A stretch of DNA of 64,000 bases from Candidatus Nitrosopelagicus brevis (GCF_000812185.1 NZ_CP007026.1:1-64000), one strand, 5' to 3'. Shown: positions 26,435 to 35,661, counted from the first letter of the stretch. Notes: generated from the sequence alone by a model not told the origin. A program made the numbers and translations.

Positions 26435-26974
26435 ATGGACAAAGAACGTGTGAAAAAACTCGTACGTGAATTAATCATTGAAATCGGTGAGGATCCTACT
26501 AGAGAAGGTCTAAAGGACACTCCTAGAAGAATCGCAGATGCATATACTGAAATCTTTTCCGGATATGACTCTGATTCTGAATTGTCTGTTCAATTTTCAG
26601 AAGACTCTGAGATGGTAGTTGCAAAAAATATTCAATTCTATTCAATGTGTGAACATCACATGTTACCATTTTACGGAACAATACAAATTGCATATATCCC
26701 AAATGGTCGTGTCTTTGGAATATCTAAACTAGTTAGAGTTGTAGAAAAATTCTCAAAGAGATTGCAAATTCAAGAAAGAATTACAAAAAATGTTGCAGAT
26801 GAGATTTATGCTCAGGGTGTTAAAGGAGTAGCAGTAATGGCAGAAGGTGAGCACCTATGTATGAAAATGAGAGGTGTCAGAAATGATGCTCAAATGACAT
26901 CTTCAGCATTTAGAGGGGTATTTGAGGATCAAAAAACCAAAGAAGAGCTACTCAAAGCCATTCAAAACAAGTAA
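26435..26974 (+). CDS. folE: GTP cyclohydrolase I
   Basis: It opens GTP to dihydroneopterin triphosphate, the first step to tetrahydrofolate-type pterins and to preQ0. EDPTREGLKDTPRR near the start, SMCEHHMLPFYG (about 69-80) with Cys and His zinc ligands, and EHLCMKMRGVR (about 138) with the second Cys are classic. At 179 aa it is the type IA form. With queC about 900 bp away it points to preQ0 and archaeosine synthesis. Confidence 0.95.
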   Translation: MDKERVKKLVRELIIEIGEDPTREGLKDTPRRIADAYTEIFSGYDSDSELSVQFSEDSEMVVAKNIQFYSMCEHHMLPFYGTIQIAYIPNGRVFGISKLVRVVEKFSKRLQIQERITKNVADEIYAQGVKGVAVMAEGEHLCMKMRGVRNDAQMTSSAFRGVFEDQKTKEELLKAIQNK

Positions 26975-27017
26975 GATCCTATCAAAAATTAAATAATCCC
27001 CTAATTAGAAAATCATT

Positions 27018-27332
27018 ATGCCTGCACGAAATAACATACATGTTCCAAGCGAATCATGGCCATTTTTTAGTTGGTTTGTTATTGAATTTGCAATAGTTAT
27101 CGCAGTTGCCGTAGTCATATCATGGCAAGTTAATCCATTCTTTGAAGACTCTGTAGTAATGTATGGTTGGGAGTGTGAACAAACATCACAAATAACTGAC
27201 TGTACTATGAGTGATGAGCCAGAAATGCAGCAAACAGCACTAAACTGGATATTCTGGGGAATTGTAGGTATTGTATTTGCAGCATGGTATCTTGGTGCTC
27301 GTAGATTTGTTTTGAAAAGAAGAATTCTCTAA
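27018..27332 (+). CDS. Small membrane protein, two helices (104 aa)
   Basis: Hydrophobic segments at about 16-36 and 76-94 enclose an acidic loop with two cysteines (WECEQTSQITDC). The loop would face outside and could form a disulfide. It follows folE by 43 bp and meets queC tail-to-tail. No family recognised. Confidence 0.6.
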   Translation: MPARNNIHVPSESWPFFSWFVIEFAIVIAVAVVISWQVNPFFEDSVVMYGWECEQTSQITDCTMSDEPEMQQTALNWIFWGIVGIVFAAWYLGARRFVLKRRIL

Positions 27333-27334
27333 CC

Positions 27335-28009
27335 TTACTTCAAATATTTGGTTTTATCTTCAATCTTTGCTTTTGCAAATGCAATCTTTCTATTATTACA
27401 GGATTCACATTTTCCACATTGTACCTTGCCGCTAAGATAGCAGCTCCAAGTTTTGAAAATCTCATTTCCTAATTCCTTGTAGCCTTTTTTTATTAAATCA
27501 CTTTTTGAAATATTCTCTGAATATGGCGACCAAATTTTGATTTCTTTTCTTATTTTATTTTTGATTCCGTCGTATTCACCTTGGTTTAGGGCTGTCTGAA
27601 TTTTTCTAGTAAATTCTGGTCTGCAGTCGGGATATTTTGTGTCTCCTTTTTGTGCTCCATATGCAACTAGTTCTGCATTTAGGGTAAATGCCCATGCTGT
27701 GGCAATTGAGAGAAAAATTGCATTTCTGATTGGAACCACGATGGAATATTCAAAGGTACTAGGCATCTTTTTCTTTGTACTGGTTAGGACATTGCTATCT
27801 CCATACAATTCCTTCATGAAACCAATATCGAGAATTTTATGCTCCTTTAGTTTTAGTAACTTTGCTATACGCTTTGCAGCCTTTATCTCCTCAGATGCTC
27901 TCTGACCATATGCAAAAGTAATTCCATACAGCTGGTACCCTTTCTTCAAATAAGATACCATGCATGCTGAATCTAAACCCCCGCTTAGAATAATAACTGC
28001 TTTTTTCAT
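27335..28009 (-). CDS. queC: 7-cyano-7-deazaguanine (preQ0) synthase
   Basis: An ATP-dependent enzyme turning CDG into preQ0, precursor of archaeosine in tRNA. PP-loop SGGLDSACMV at 9-18, AYGQRASEE, and a C-terminal zinc motif CGKCESC (about 202-208) with an earlier Cys in TWSCYLSG. At 224 aa it matches the family. It lies 3 bp downstream of thrB in one string with the GPN-type GTPase. Confidence 0.95.
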   Translation of the reverse strand: MKKAVIILSGGLDSACMVSYLKKGYQLYGITFAYGQRASEEIKAAKRIAKLLKLKEHKILDIGFMKELYGDSNVLTSTKKKMPSTFEYSIVVPIRNAIFLSIATAWAFTLNAELVAYGAQKGDTKYPDCRPEFTRKIQTALNQGEYDGIKNKIRKEIKIWSPYSENISKSDLIKKGYKELGNEIFKTWSCYLSGKVQCGKCESCNNRKIAFAKAKIEDKTKYLK

Positions 28010-28012
28010 TTT

Positions 28013-28933
28013 CTATCTTTTGATTATTGGTCCTTTGCTTGGCTTACAAATAAAAACCTCTGATTTCTTTTTTGCAGCTTTGAATCCTCTTTTCATTGCA
28101 TTAGAAATTTTCTTTGCATCATGTTTTTTATCTGTAAATGCTATTACTGATGGCCCTGCACCGCTAATTGTAACTCCATATGCCCCAGCAGCCATTGCAT
28201 TTTTTTTCACTTTATCAAATCCAGGAATCATGTGTTTTCTTGCAGGTTCAACAATTACATCTTGTACTGATCTTCCAATTAATTCGGAATTTTTCTCTGA
28301 AAAACCTGCTACAATAGCTGATGCATTTGAAATATTTTTTACCATATCTGACAATGAAACTTTTTTTGGTATAACGCCCCTTGAAACTTTGGTTTTCTTT
28401 GCAGGAACCTTCAATTCTGGTACTGCCACGCACAAAACCAAGTCATTTGGCGGTTGAATCTTGACTACGTTCAAAGGTTTTGTCTTAACTACCACGAATC
28501 CACCTAACGCTGATGCTGCAACATTATCATAATGTATTGTTCCTGCACTAGCCTTTTCCCCAATTCCTGCAAATTCAACTAGTTCCGTATCTGTCAATTT
28601 CAAATTATATAATTTGTTAAGACCTACTGCACATGCAGCAGCTGATGCTGCACTACTTCCCATACCAAATCCTGCAGGAACATTTTTTTTAATTTTAATT
28701 TCTATACCATCTGTTATCTTGAATTCCTTTTTCATTGCAGATACAACTAATCCGGCAGTATTTTTTGATGGGCTAAGAGGAATATTATCTGAACTTACTA
28801 TGACAACTCCCTTTCCTTTCTTTGTTAGAATTACATTATCATATAGCGCATCTAGTGCCATGCCAAACACATCAAATCCTGGACCCAAGTTTGCAGTAGA
28901 GCAAGGAGCACGTACAGTTACTGATTTTGCCAT
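28013..28933 (-). CDS. thrB: Homoserine kinase (GHMP family)
   Basis: It phosphorylates homoserine for threonine synthesis. GHMP ATP loop PAGFGMGSSAASAAACAVGL is at about 98-117; N-terminal APCSTANLGPGFDVFG and C-terminal GAYGVTISGAGPSVIAF complete the three GHMP motifs. The 306 aa fit the family. Its start overlaps the GTPase stop by one base and queC follows after 3 bp. Confidence 0.95.
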   Translation of the reverse strand: MAKSVTVRAPCSTANLGPGFDVFGMALDALYDNVILTKKGKGVVIVSSDNIPLSPSKNTAGLVVSAMKKEFKITDGIEIKIKKNVPAGFGMGSSAASAAACAVGLNKLYNLKLTDTELVEFAGIGEKASAGTIHYDNVAASALGGFVVVKTKPLNVVKIQPPNDLVLCVAVPELKVPAKKTKVSRGVIPKKVSLSDMVKNISNASAIVAGFSEKNSELIGRSVQDVIVEPARKHMIPGFDKVKKNAMAAGAYGVTISGAGPSVIAFTDKKHDAKKISNAMKRGFKAAKKKSEVFICKPSKGPIIKR

Positions 28934-29691
28934 TAATCTTCTATTTCTTCGCCCAAGTTAATAGTTCTGCTTAGTGCGCTTTGTAGATTAACCATTCCAT
29001 CTCCTGTTGCATTAGAAACTGGAATCAAATCCTGCTGAAAGTCATTTCTGTTTATGCTTGTTAACATATCTGATACTAGAGAAAATGTATCCCCATTTAC
29101 TTCTCCTGCCAAATCTGCCTCTAATTTTGAGTCTGTTCCGGACCAGCTTAAAACTTGCTGTAATTTCTCTTCAATCAAATCAGTTTTTGTAATTACATTA
29201 ACTGTTGGTAATCCTAATCGTAATCTTATTGATGTTGAAAGTAACATTAGTGAGACAAAGTTACTTGGGGTTGACACCATTGTTCCGTCAAACAAAAACA
29301 AGTTCATCTTTTCTTCAGCTTCAAAGTTCTGTACAAAAAATGGGCCACTTTGCCTATATGCAAACAATTCAATCTGTCCAGGCGTATCCACAATCAGATA
29401 ATCCGGATTAATTGTGTCTGCCTCTTTTTGTATATCATCAATTTTTGTGGCAATCAAATCATTTGCCATAATCAGTGAGCCATTTGATCCCAATTCGTAC
29501 TGTTCCATCAGTGAATTGACATCTACATAATCTCTGACATCAATATCTGGTGAATATGGTAAGCTGGCAACTCCTGGATCTAAATTTAGTGTAATTGGAA
29601 ATGTGGCATTTTTTGCATAATATTCCTTAATTTTTGAAGTCAGTAATGACTTTCCTGCCCCTGCTGTGCCTGTAACAAAAATAACTTTCAA
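28933..29691 (-). CDS. GPN-loop family GTPase with altered GPN motif
   Basis: P-loop GTPase of 252 aa with G1 GTAGAGKS (7-14), LDPGVASLPYSPDIDVRD, G3 DTPGQIE at about 101-107 and G4 TKTD. The signature tripeptide that gives the family its name reads Gly-Ser-Asn here (ELGSNGSL, about 71) instead of Gly-Pro-Asn. Homologs help assemble RNA polymerase II in eukaryotes; archaeal function is unknown. First gene of a GTPase-thrB-queC string. Confidence 0.85.
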   Translation of the reverse strand: MKVIFVTGTAGAGKSLLTSKIKEYYAKNATFPITLNLDPGVASLPYSPDIDVRDYVDVNSLMEQYELGSNGSLIMANDLIATKIDDIQKEADTINPDYLIVDTPGQIELFAYRQSGPFFVQNFEAEEKMNLFLFDGTMVSTPSNFVSLMLLSTSIRLRLGLPTVNVITKTDLIEEKLQQVLSWSGTDSKLEADLAGEVNGDTFSLVSDMLTSINRNDFQQDLIPVSNATGDGMVNLQSALSRTINLGEEIED

Positions 29692-29749
29692 TGGTTCGAC
29701 AAAAATTCTTTTTTATTCGCTTATATTTGAATCTCTTAAAACTTGAGCA

Positions 29750-30766
29750 ATGAACTGGCGACTAGCAGTAATTCCTGTTACTCTCATTCCAATCATAATA
29801 ATTGCAATTCAGTTTGATATTGAAGCCGAGGATGTCTTTGCAATAGGGGTCATACCTTTCACATTGGCCGTAGTCGCAATAATGGCAAAATTAGGATTAC
29901 AGGGATTGAAACTTGCTTACATTGCACGAACCTTTCTTGGCCCATTTGATTCCATAAAACGATTAACCGCGATGCGTGTTGGTAGTGAGTTTATCAAATT
30001 TACAACTCCAATGTTTGTTGGAGCCGAGTTTGCAGTTATTTACTATATGACAAAAAAAGGAATACCAACATCAAAAGCATCTTGGGTCGCATTATTAGAT
30101 ATTGTAACTGAAGTCTTTGCTGCAGGCGTACTTTCAATTTTAGCAGGAATATTAGCAATAATGTATGGTGCATACGTTGTTGGTGCAGTAGTTTTAGGAA
30201 CCGCTGTTCCAATTACAGGGCTATGGATTGTTTTGTTTTTCTTATCATCAAAACGCACATTTACACTTCCAAGAGTAATCTCATTTCTTGCAACTGCAAT
30301 AGGAAAAGAACGTGGAGAAAAATATGTTAAACAAACCAACGGATGGATTGAAGAAGTTTGTGTAATGAGTAGAGAAAACCTTCACTCTAGTAAATCCAAA
30401 AAAACCTTCACTATAGGATTCTTTGTATCAATAGTATCTTGGATGTGCTATGGAATTTCATTTTTGGTAATTGCAAATGGTGTAGGATATGCAGTAGAAT
30501 TTTTTGATTCAATCATGGCAGTAATGGGTGCTAACGCAATTGCAAATCTTCCAATTACCGTAGGTGGTTCTGGATTGGCAGAATTTGGAATAATTGCATA
30601 TCTAAATAATTTGGATCCATTCAATTTTTCAGCTGATGTTGACTCATTACAATGGAATGCTGTGATTGGTTGGAGAATTGCTACATACTACATACCAATT
30701 GCTGTCACATGGATCTTGCTGGTAAAATTAGCATTAAGTAAAATAAGTAAACCAAATTCTGCATGA
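29750..30766 (+). CDS. Lysylphosphatidylglycerol synthase TM/UPF0104-type flippase-like protein
   Basis: A 338-aa protein with about eight membrane segments. GLQGLKLAYIAR, RVGSEFIKFTTPMFVGAEFAV, a long loop with RENLHSSKSKK and LPITVGGSGLAEFG are the marks of the family including AglD and MprF-type membrane domains. The lipid or glycolipid substrate is unknown. The following SDR starts 3 bp after its stop. Confidence 0.85.
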   Translation: MNWRLAVIPVTLIPIIIIAIQFDIEAEDVFAIGVIPFTLAVVAIMAKLGLQGLKLAYIARTFLGPFDSIKRLTAMRVGSEFIKFTTPMFVGAEFAVIYYMTKKGIPTSKASWVALLDIVTEVFAAGVLSILAGILAIMYGAYVVGAVVLGTAVPITGLWIVLFFLSSKRTFTLPRVISFLATAIGKERGEKYVKQTNGWIEEVCVMSRENLHSSKSKKTFTIGFFVSIVSWMCYGISFLVIANGVGYAVEFFDSIMAVMGANAIANLPITVGGSGLAEFGIIAYLNNLDPFNFSADVDSLQWNAVIGWRIATYYIPIAVTWILLVKLALSKISKPNSA

Positions 30767-30769
30767 GAA

Positions 30770-31570
30770 ATGGATTTTAAAAATAAAGTTGTTGTAATTA
30801 CCGGAGCATCCAGTGGAATTGGTGAGGCAGCAGCTGAACAATTTGCGAAAAGAGGCGCAAATCTAGTCTTAGTTGCACGAAGAAAAGAGAAATTAGAACA
30901 AGTTGCGCAAAAACTTTCAAAATATTCAACCAAAACTTTGATTCAGGTTTGTGATGTGTCTGACAAACAACAAGTTAAAGAAATGTCTGAAAAAGTAATT
31001 GAGACATTTTCTAAAATTGATATTTTAGTAAATAATGCAGGATTTGTTATCTATGGAAAAGTAGAAGAATTGTCCATTGAAGACATTGAATCTCAAATGC
31101 AAACAAACTATTTTGGTACAATTAACTGCACAAAATATTTTCTTCCACACTTTCTTAAGCAAAATTCTGGTCATATGGTTAATGTGGCATCCGTTGGTGG
31201 AAGCTTTGGGGTACCTGGAATTGCATCTTATTGTGCAACAAAATTTGCAATGTTGGGGTTTTCTGAGGGCTTACACCATGAACTGCATGGAACTAATGTT
31301 GGGGTAACTGTTGTTAGTCCAATAATGGTTAGAACAAGCCTGTTTGATCATCCCTCTTTCAAAAATTTTACAAAATTTGCAACCGGAATTTCATTAAGTG
31401 CTGATTCCGTTGCAAACGCAATAATCAAAGCCTCAGATTCATCTAGATTAGAAATTGTTGTTCCATCTTTTGTAAGAATTGGAATATGGTTCAAACAAAC
31501 ATTCCCATTTTTGATTAATCCTATTATTGGAAATAGATTTAGAAAACAGCTTGAGAAAAGAGACTCTTAG
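30770..31570 (+). CDS. SDR family oxidoreductase
   Basis: 266 aa with TGASSGIGE (11-19), ARRKEK after strand 2, NNAGFVIYG, NVASVGGS for the Ser and YCATK for Tyr/Lys. A C-terminal IWFKQTFPFLINPIIG hydrophobic stretch suggests membrane association, as in lipid-acting SDRs. It lies 3 bp after the flippase-like gene, so a lipid-related substrate is a reasonable guess. Confidence 0.9.
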   Translation: MDFKNKVVVITGASSGIGEAAAEQFAKRGANLVLVARRKEKLEQVAQKLSKYSTKTLIQVCDVSDKQQVKEMSEKVIETFSKIDILVNNAGFVIYGKVEELSIEDIESQMQTNYFGTINCTKYFLPHFLKQNSGHMVNVASVGGSFGVPGIASYCATKFAMLGFSEGLHHELHGTNVGVTVVSPIMVRTSLFDHPSFKNFTKFATGISLSADSVANAIIKASDSSRLEIVVPSFVRIGIWFKQTFPFLINPIIGNRFRKQLEKRDS

Positions 31571-31932
31571 ATATTTTCATCTGTAACTATAATTTCTGTT
31601 ACTTCATACTGAATAATTTCTTTTAGATTGATTCCTTGTTCTGCAAGATAATCTACTGTTTGTTTGCTTAGTTTTGCTTTTAGTTCATTCAGTTTGAATT
31701 CACACACAACACCTTTCATCAAATCATTCAAGTTAACATCTTTTCCAAGCTTTAGTCCTTCAAGAATTGTTGTTCCTTGAACAGACTCGTATAACTGTAA
31801 ATCAACTTTCTTATCGTCTTCGTTGATATCTAAAATGTAGCCTGAATTTTTCATTGATTTTGGCTTACCGAATTTTGGTGACTCTAATTCTTTGTTAATC
31901 TCTTCCGGAATCTCGTCCTTTTTTTTAGCCAT
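31567..31932 (-). CDS. Hypothetical conserved-looking protein (121 aa)
   Basis: A charged N-terminal tail rich in Lys, Glu and Pro, then a compact alpha/beta stretch from about residue 28 (SGYILDINEDDKKVDLQLYE) to the end. No Cys or membrane segment. The upstream gene on the same strand is a zinc-binding protein 14 bp away, suggesting cotranscription. Family not recognised. Confidence 0.65.
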   Translation of the reverse strand: MAKKKDEIPEEINKELESPKFGKPKSMKNSGYILDINEDDKKVDLQLYESVQGTTILEGLKLGKDVNLNDLMKGVVCEFKLNELKAKLSKQTVDYLAEQGINLKEIIQYEVTEIIVTDENI

Positions 31933-31946
31933 TTTTCCTCAAAAAC

Positions 31947-32327
31947 TTATTCTGCTTCTTTGTCTTTTTTGCTCTTTTGCCACCAATCTAGATAATCATA
32001 CTGTTTATCTGATTTTGTGCTTTCTTTACGAGATAATTTGTATCTAATATCACTAACCTGTTCTCTTGTAGCATAGAGACCACATCTCTTACAAATGAAG
32101 TGTTTTGTTGCAGGATCTAATTTCATAACAAATCCCATACTCTCAGAATCAATTTCATCTTCTAGTTCTCGATATGGTGGTGCTCGAAATTCATAACCTT
32201 CTTCTTGCTCTTCAGCCTTAAAATCTGCCTCTAGCTGTTTCTTTCTTTTTGCTATTTCTCTACTTACACACTCAGGACAGTTTACCAATATCGATTTTCT
32301 TCTATTTTTACATAAGAGTGTTGCCAC
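31947..32327 (-). CDS. Zinc-ribbon protein (126 aa), unrecognised
   Basis: Two separated CxxC pairs, CPEC at about 18-21 and CKRC at about 78-81, could form one zinc ribbon with a long insert; HFICKRCGLYATREQV looks like a knuckle. The rest is charged and helical with a Lys/Glu-rich tail. The structured RNA candidate lies immediately upstream on the same strand. Confidence 0.65.
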   Translation of the reverse strand: MATLLCKNRRKSILVNCPECVSREIAKRKKQLEADFKAEEQEEGYEFRAPPYRELEDEIDSESMGFVMKLDPATKHFICKRCGLYATREQVSDIRYKLSRKESTKSDKQYDYLDWWQKSKKDKEAE

Positions 32328-32341
32328 ATTTTTTGGATCAG

Positions 32342-32420
32342 AAAAATGACTGATGCGCGGATTAACTCTTCATCCCTTGCGGTCAGTTCGCCCATCGACA
32401 AACCGCGCACCAGTACGCTG
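32342..32420 (-). ncRNA. Candidate structured noncoding RNA with 12-bp closing stem
   Basis: ACTGGTGCGCGG and CCGCGCATCAGT (minus-strand reading, plus positions 32403-32414 and 32349-32360) form 12 bp with one G-U pair; the plus-strand RNA would have an A-C mismatch, so the minus strand is favoured. The 42-nt loop contains CTGA and GATGAAG, which resemble C/D sRNA boxes only loosely. T5 (32342-32346) follows the stem on the minus strand like a terminator. GC content is far above the surrounding DNA and no reading frame explains it. It lies between two minus-strand genes, so a leader or 3' tail element is also possible. Confidence 0.55.
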
Positions 32421-32441
32421 ATTAATTTCTAAAAGATGCTA

Positions 32442-33671
32442 TTATTTTTTGTCTTCTAAAATTTCTGATACAATCTTTGTTGTATTACTGACTCCATTAC
32501 CATTGAAATTTCTTGAAAATCCTTTAACCGAATCAGTATATTCCTCATAATTTTCATACATTTGTTTTACCGCCTCTACTATTTGCCCTCTGTTTTGAGC
32601 AAATAATCCCAGTTTTTTTTCTTTTATCCATTCAATCTGATTCGTGTGTTCATCATAAATTGGAATTCCGATTATTGGTTTTGCATGACCACCTAAAATT
32701 TCCCCCATTACTGTATGAGAACCATTTACTACCGCATACTTGCATAGATCCAACACAGTTTCTTTTTCTTGTTCAGAGAGGAATCCCTTGTCAATCTGAA
32801 TCCAATCAACTTTTTTCTCATATGCTTCTGATATCGAATATTCATTACCATCTTTATCCAAAACTCGATCAATACTTTCATCATTTTTTGCATGAGAAAT
32901 GATCCTTTTTTCATTTTTCAACTCAGGCTGATGAAATGCTTCTTCATATCTTTCCCCTGTTCCATCATTAGTTGATATATTTCCAGTTCTCATCCAATAA
33001 CCATAAACAGAATCTGAAACTAATTTTTCTAAATCACCCTTTTCACCCTTTTCAATTTTTTTCTCATTTGTAAAATGTCCGACATAGACTACTTTTTCTT
33101 GAATATCTTTTGTAAAATTTAGATTATACTCACACATTGTGTATGGTGGTTCTGAATCTGCAACTAAAATTTTAGATGCTTTGGAGATTTGTTTTGCAAC
33201 AAACTCTAATGCTGGTTTAAAATATAATCTTGACTTCCATAATTTCGGTTTAAATTGATTTGTTACAAATAAACTTGTGATATTTCTTCGTTGAGCCAAA
33301 ACGTTTGAACCCATATCTCCATCATTAATTACTAAATCAAATCCAATTTTGTTGTAAAGTTTACCCTCATCTTTAAGATAGCTTGAAATTTGTGTTACTA
33401 GGGGTTCATTACCCTCAACAGGCAATAGAAAATTCCACAAAGATTTTCTTAAACTTGGCCCAAACTTACCATCTATTGGTGTAGGCATCAAAACTTCATG
33501 AATATTCTGTTTTTCATCAGGAAATTTGTCTAATAATTTTTGATAGATATCGCCTTTACTAAAATAATGAAACTCGTTGTCTCCTAATTCTTTTAATTTT
33601 TCATTCAATCTCATCATTCGAGAATAATGTCCATTTCCCCATGGATAGATGAATTGTCCAATTTTTGCCAT
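32442..33671 (-). CDS. GT-B type glycosyltransferase (MurG/UGT-like)
   Basis: 409 aa from ATG at 33671 (MAKIGQFIYPWGNGHYSRM). The GNGHYSR loop, the domain linker and the C-terminal VNGSHTVMGEILGGHAKPIIGIPIYDEHTNQIEW (read across it: G-H-T...E.LG.G.P....P...EQ) match donor-site geometry of GT1/GT28 enzymes. The sugar and acceptor are unknown. A large middle segment (about 225-270) is specific to this protein. No membrane helix. Confidence 0.75.
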   Translation of the reverse strand: MAKIGQFIYPWGNGHYSRMMRLNEKLKELGDNEFHYFSKGDIYQKLLDKFPDEKQNIHEVLMPTPIDGKFGPSLRKSLWNFLLPVEGNEPLVTQISSYLKDEGKLYNKIGFDLVINDGDMGSNVLAQRRNITSLFVTNQFKPKLWKSRLYFKPALEFVAKQISKASKILVADSEPPYTMCEYNLNFTKDIQEKVVYVGHFTNEKKIEKGEKGDLEKLVSDSVYGYWMRTGNISTNDGTGERYEEAFHQPELKNEKRIISHAKNDESIDRVLDKDGNEYSISEAYEKKVDWIQIDKGFLSEQEKETVLDLCKYAVVNGSHTVMGEILGGHAKPIIGIPIYDEHTNQIEWIKEKKLGLFAQNRGQIVEAVKQMYENYEEYTDSVKGFSRNFNGNGVSNTTKIVSEILEDKK

Positions 33672-33701
33672 ATTTCTCACCCAAAATTCCTGCTTAAATT
33701 C

Positions 33702-34820
33702 TCAGTGTTCAATTTCTAAAGAGTCTAAAATTGTATGAACATTATTTGGTCCTAGTTTAACTTTGATTATTTTTTTCATTGTTTTTTCATTGTTCTTTAA
33801 TTTTGATTTAGATTTTATCAAATTACTTTTTAGAAATTTTTCAATTTTTGGAACATATTTTTCCATTCCAATTTCTTTTGCATTTTTCATTATCTCTGAA
33901 TCAATTCCGGATAATGAAATGTGTGGAATTATTCCTGCACTAAAAATTCTCTTTTGTAATGTTTCAACATATGTAGATGGAAAAATTAGCGGTGAAGTAG
34001 CAAGTGAAATATGAGAAATTTGTTTCTCCTTTGCAGATTTAATCAAAATATTAGTAATTAGAGAATTTTTTGATAATAGATCTTCTGACTTTTTTCCAAA
34101 TTTTGATATTTTATGAAATTCTAATTCTACTTCAGATTTTAACATTCTAGGAAGTATTTTATCAACAATTTTTACTAAATGAATTACATCTTCACGTGTT
34201 TCATAACAAATCACGAGTTTTGTCTCAAATCCTTGTTTAATGGTTTCAAGACAATTAACTGCTGAAAACTCATCTGTTACACAACAGATTGATTTTTGTG
34301 ATTGTGAATTGTTTACTGTTCCTCCTAATCCCTCGTCTAGAAAAATACAGACATATGCATTTGTTTTTGTAACATAAATTTGTAACAATTTATCATGTTT
34401 TGATTCTGTACCTGGTTTTGCAGAAATTTTTTGATTTTTTTGTATTAGCGTTGATGTAGATGCTAATTCTAAATCTTTTATGACAAATCCTTTTGGGTTT
34501 CCATCTGCTTTAACATAAAATTTTTCACCTTTTAAAAGAAGATTGGAACTAATCTCTCCAACTTCTGAAACTATTGTTTTAAAATTACTTTTAATTTTTT
34601 TAGCAATTGCTATTTTTTTTATTCCAAATAACAATGCAATTGCACTAGATACAAAGACTGGATCATCTGCTTGAATACAAATTAGAAAATCATCTCTAGT
34701 AATTTTTGCAAATTTTAATTTTTTAATTTTTAAAATCTTTTTAATATTCTCTATTAGTTGATTAATTTTATTTTCAGCAAATAATGATGGGTAAACAACT
34801 ACCAGCGTATCTTCTGTCAT
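33702..34820 (-). CDS. THUMP-domain ThiI-like protein lacking the PP-loop motif
   Basis: 372 aa laid out like tRNA 4-thiouridine synthetase ThiI: N-terminal ferredoxin-like and THUMP region (about 1-160), then a Rossmann-like domain. Where ThiI carries the ATP motif SGGxDS this protein has CVTDEFSAVN (about 180-189), so the adenylation loop is gone. Later parts still align by eye: SLATSPLIFPS for ALATGDS-type, and GIDSEIMKNAKEIG for GMDKEEI-type. No catalytic Cys is apparent. It may bind tRNA without thiolating it. Confidence 0.7.
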   Translation of the reverse strand: MTEDTLVVVYPSLFAENKINQLIENIKKILKIKKLKFAKITRDDFLICIQADDPVFVSSAIALLFGIKKIAIAKKIKSNFKTIVSEVGEISSNLLLKGEKFYVKADGNPKGFVIKDLELASTSTLIQKNQKISAKPGTESKHDKLLQIYVTKTNAYVCIFLDEGLGGTVNNSQSQKSICCVTDEFSAVNCLETIKQGFETKLVICYETREDVIHLVKIVDKILPRMLKSEVELEFHKISKFGKKSEDLLSKNSLITNILIKSAKEKQISHISLATSPLIFPSTYVETLQKRIFSAGIIPHISLSGIDSEIMKNAKEIGMEKYVPKIEKFLKSNLIKSKSKLKNNEKTMKKIIKVKLGPNNVHTILDSLEIEH

Positions 34821-34880
34821 CTAATTTAGTATTTTTAAGGAGTTTATATTTTACAATATCTCTTAACTTGAGCTAATTTT

Positions 34881-34896
34881 GATATAATTATAATAC
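34881..34896 (+). promoter_or_regulatory. TATA-like box of cysH-sat
   Basis: GATATAATTATAATAC ends about 20 nt before the cysH ATG at 34917, consistent with a leaderless sulfate-assimilation transcript. Confidence 0.45.
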
Positions 34897-34916
34897 TTGA
34901 TTAGATAATCAGGTTT

Positions 34917-35636
34917 ATGGGAAAATTTACTCAGCAAGAGCTAGATGAAGTAAACAAAACTCTATCTACACCTGAGGATTGTTTGAAATGGGCATTTGAT
35001 AATCTTCATCCAAAATTAGCAAAGGCATCAAGTTTTGGTGCAGAGGATGCAGCAATTATTGATATGATGTTTAAAATTAATTCTGATTCCAGATTGTTTA
35101 CACTTGAAACAGGAAGATTGCCTAAAGAAACTTTTGATGCAATAGAACAAGTTGAACAACGTTACAATACAAAAATTGAAAAGTTGTATCCTGATCCAAA
35201 TGAAGTTGAAAAAATGATTGAAGAAAAAGGCTTGAACTGTTTCTATGATAGTATTGAAAATAGAAAACTTTGTTGTGGTATTAGAAAAGTTCACCCAATG
35301 AACAAAATGCTTGCAACACTTGATGGTTGGATTACCGGTCTTAGAAATGATCAAAACCAGAATCGTTCTGGTGCTAGCATGCTCGAAATTGATGAAATGC
35401 ATGGAAATATTGTAAAAGTTAATCCACTTGTTAACTGGACCTTTGACGAAACATGGGATTATGTAAAATCAAATAATTGTCCGTATAACAAATTACTCGA
35501 TCAGGGCTATCCTAGTATTGGTTGTGAACCATGTACTAGACCGATTAAGATCGGTGAAGACATACGTGCAGGTCGTTGGTGGTGGGAAAATGACACAAAC
35601 AAAGAGTGTGGCCTTCATATGAACCACGACAATTAA
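34917..35636 (+). CDS. cysH: Phosphoadenylyl/adenylyl-sulfate reductase with FeS cysteines
   Basis: It reduces APS or PAPS to sulfite. [13 protein letters not shown] at about 38, LETGRLP, the C-terminal ECGLH with the nucleophilic Cys, and KLCCGIRK plus GCEPCTRP: a CC...CxxC set that holds a 4Fe-4S cluster, the mark of APS-type reductases. 239 aa. Sat follows by 25 bp. CysC elsewhere in the window means PAPS can also be made, so the substrate should be treated as open. Confidence 0.9.
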   Translation: MGKFTQQELDEVNKTLSTPEDCLKWAFDNLHPKLAKASSFGAEDAAIIDMMFKINSDSRLFTLETGRLPKETFDAIEQVEQRYNTKIEKLYPDPNEVEKMIEEKGLNCFYDSIENRKLCCGIRKVHPMNKMLATLDGWITGLRNDQNQNRSGASMLEIDEMHGNIVKVNPLVNWTFDETWDYVKSNNCPYNKLLDQGYPSIGCEPCTRPIKIGEDIRAGRWWWENDTNKECGLHMNHDN

Positions 35637-35661
35637 ATTAATCATACAAAACCGATTCATA

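Noticed and set aside
32342-32420. C/D box sRNA interpretation of the minus-strand RNA candidate
   Set aside because: Only one CTGA and a near-match to the C box are present, at wrong positions relative to the long stem.
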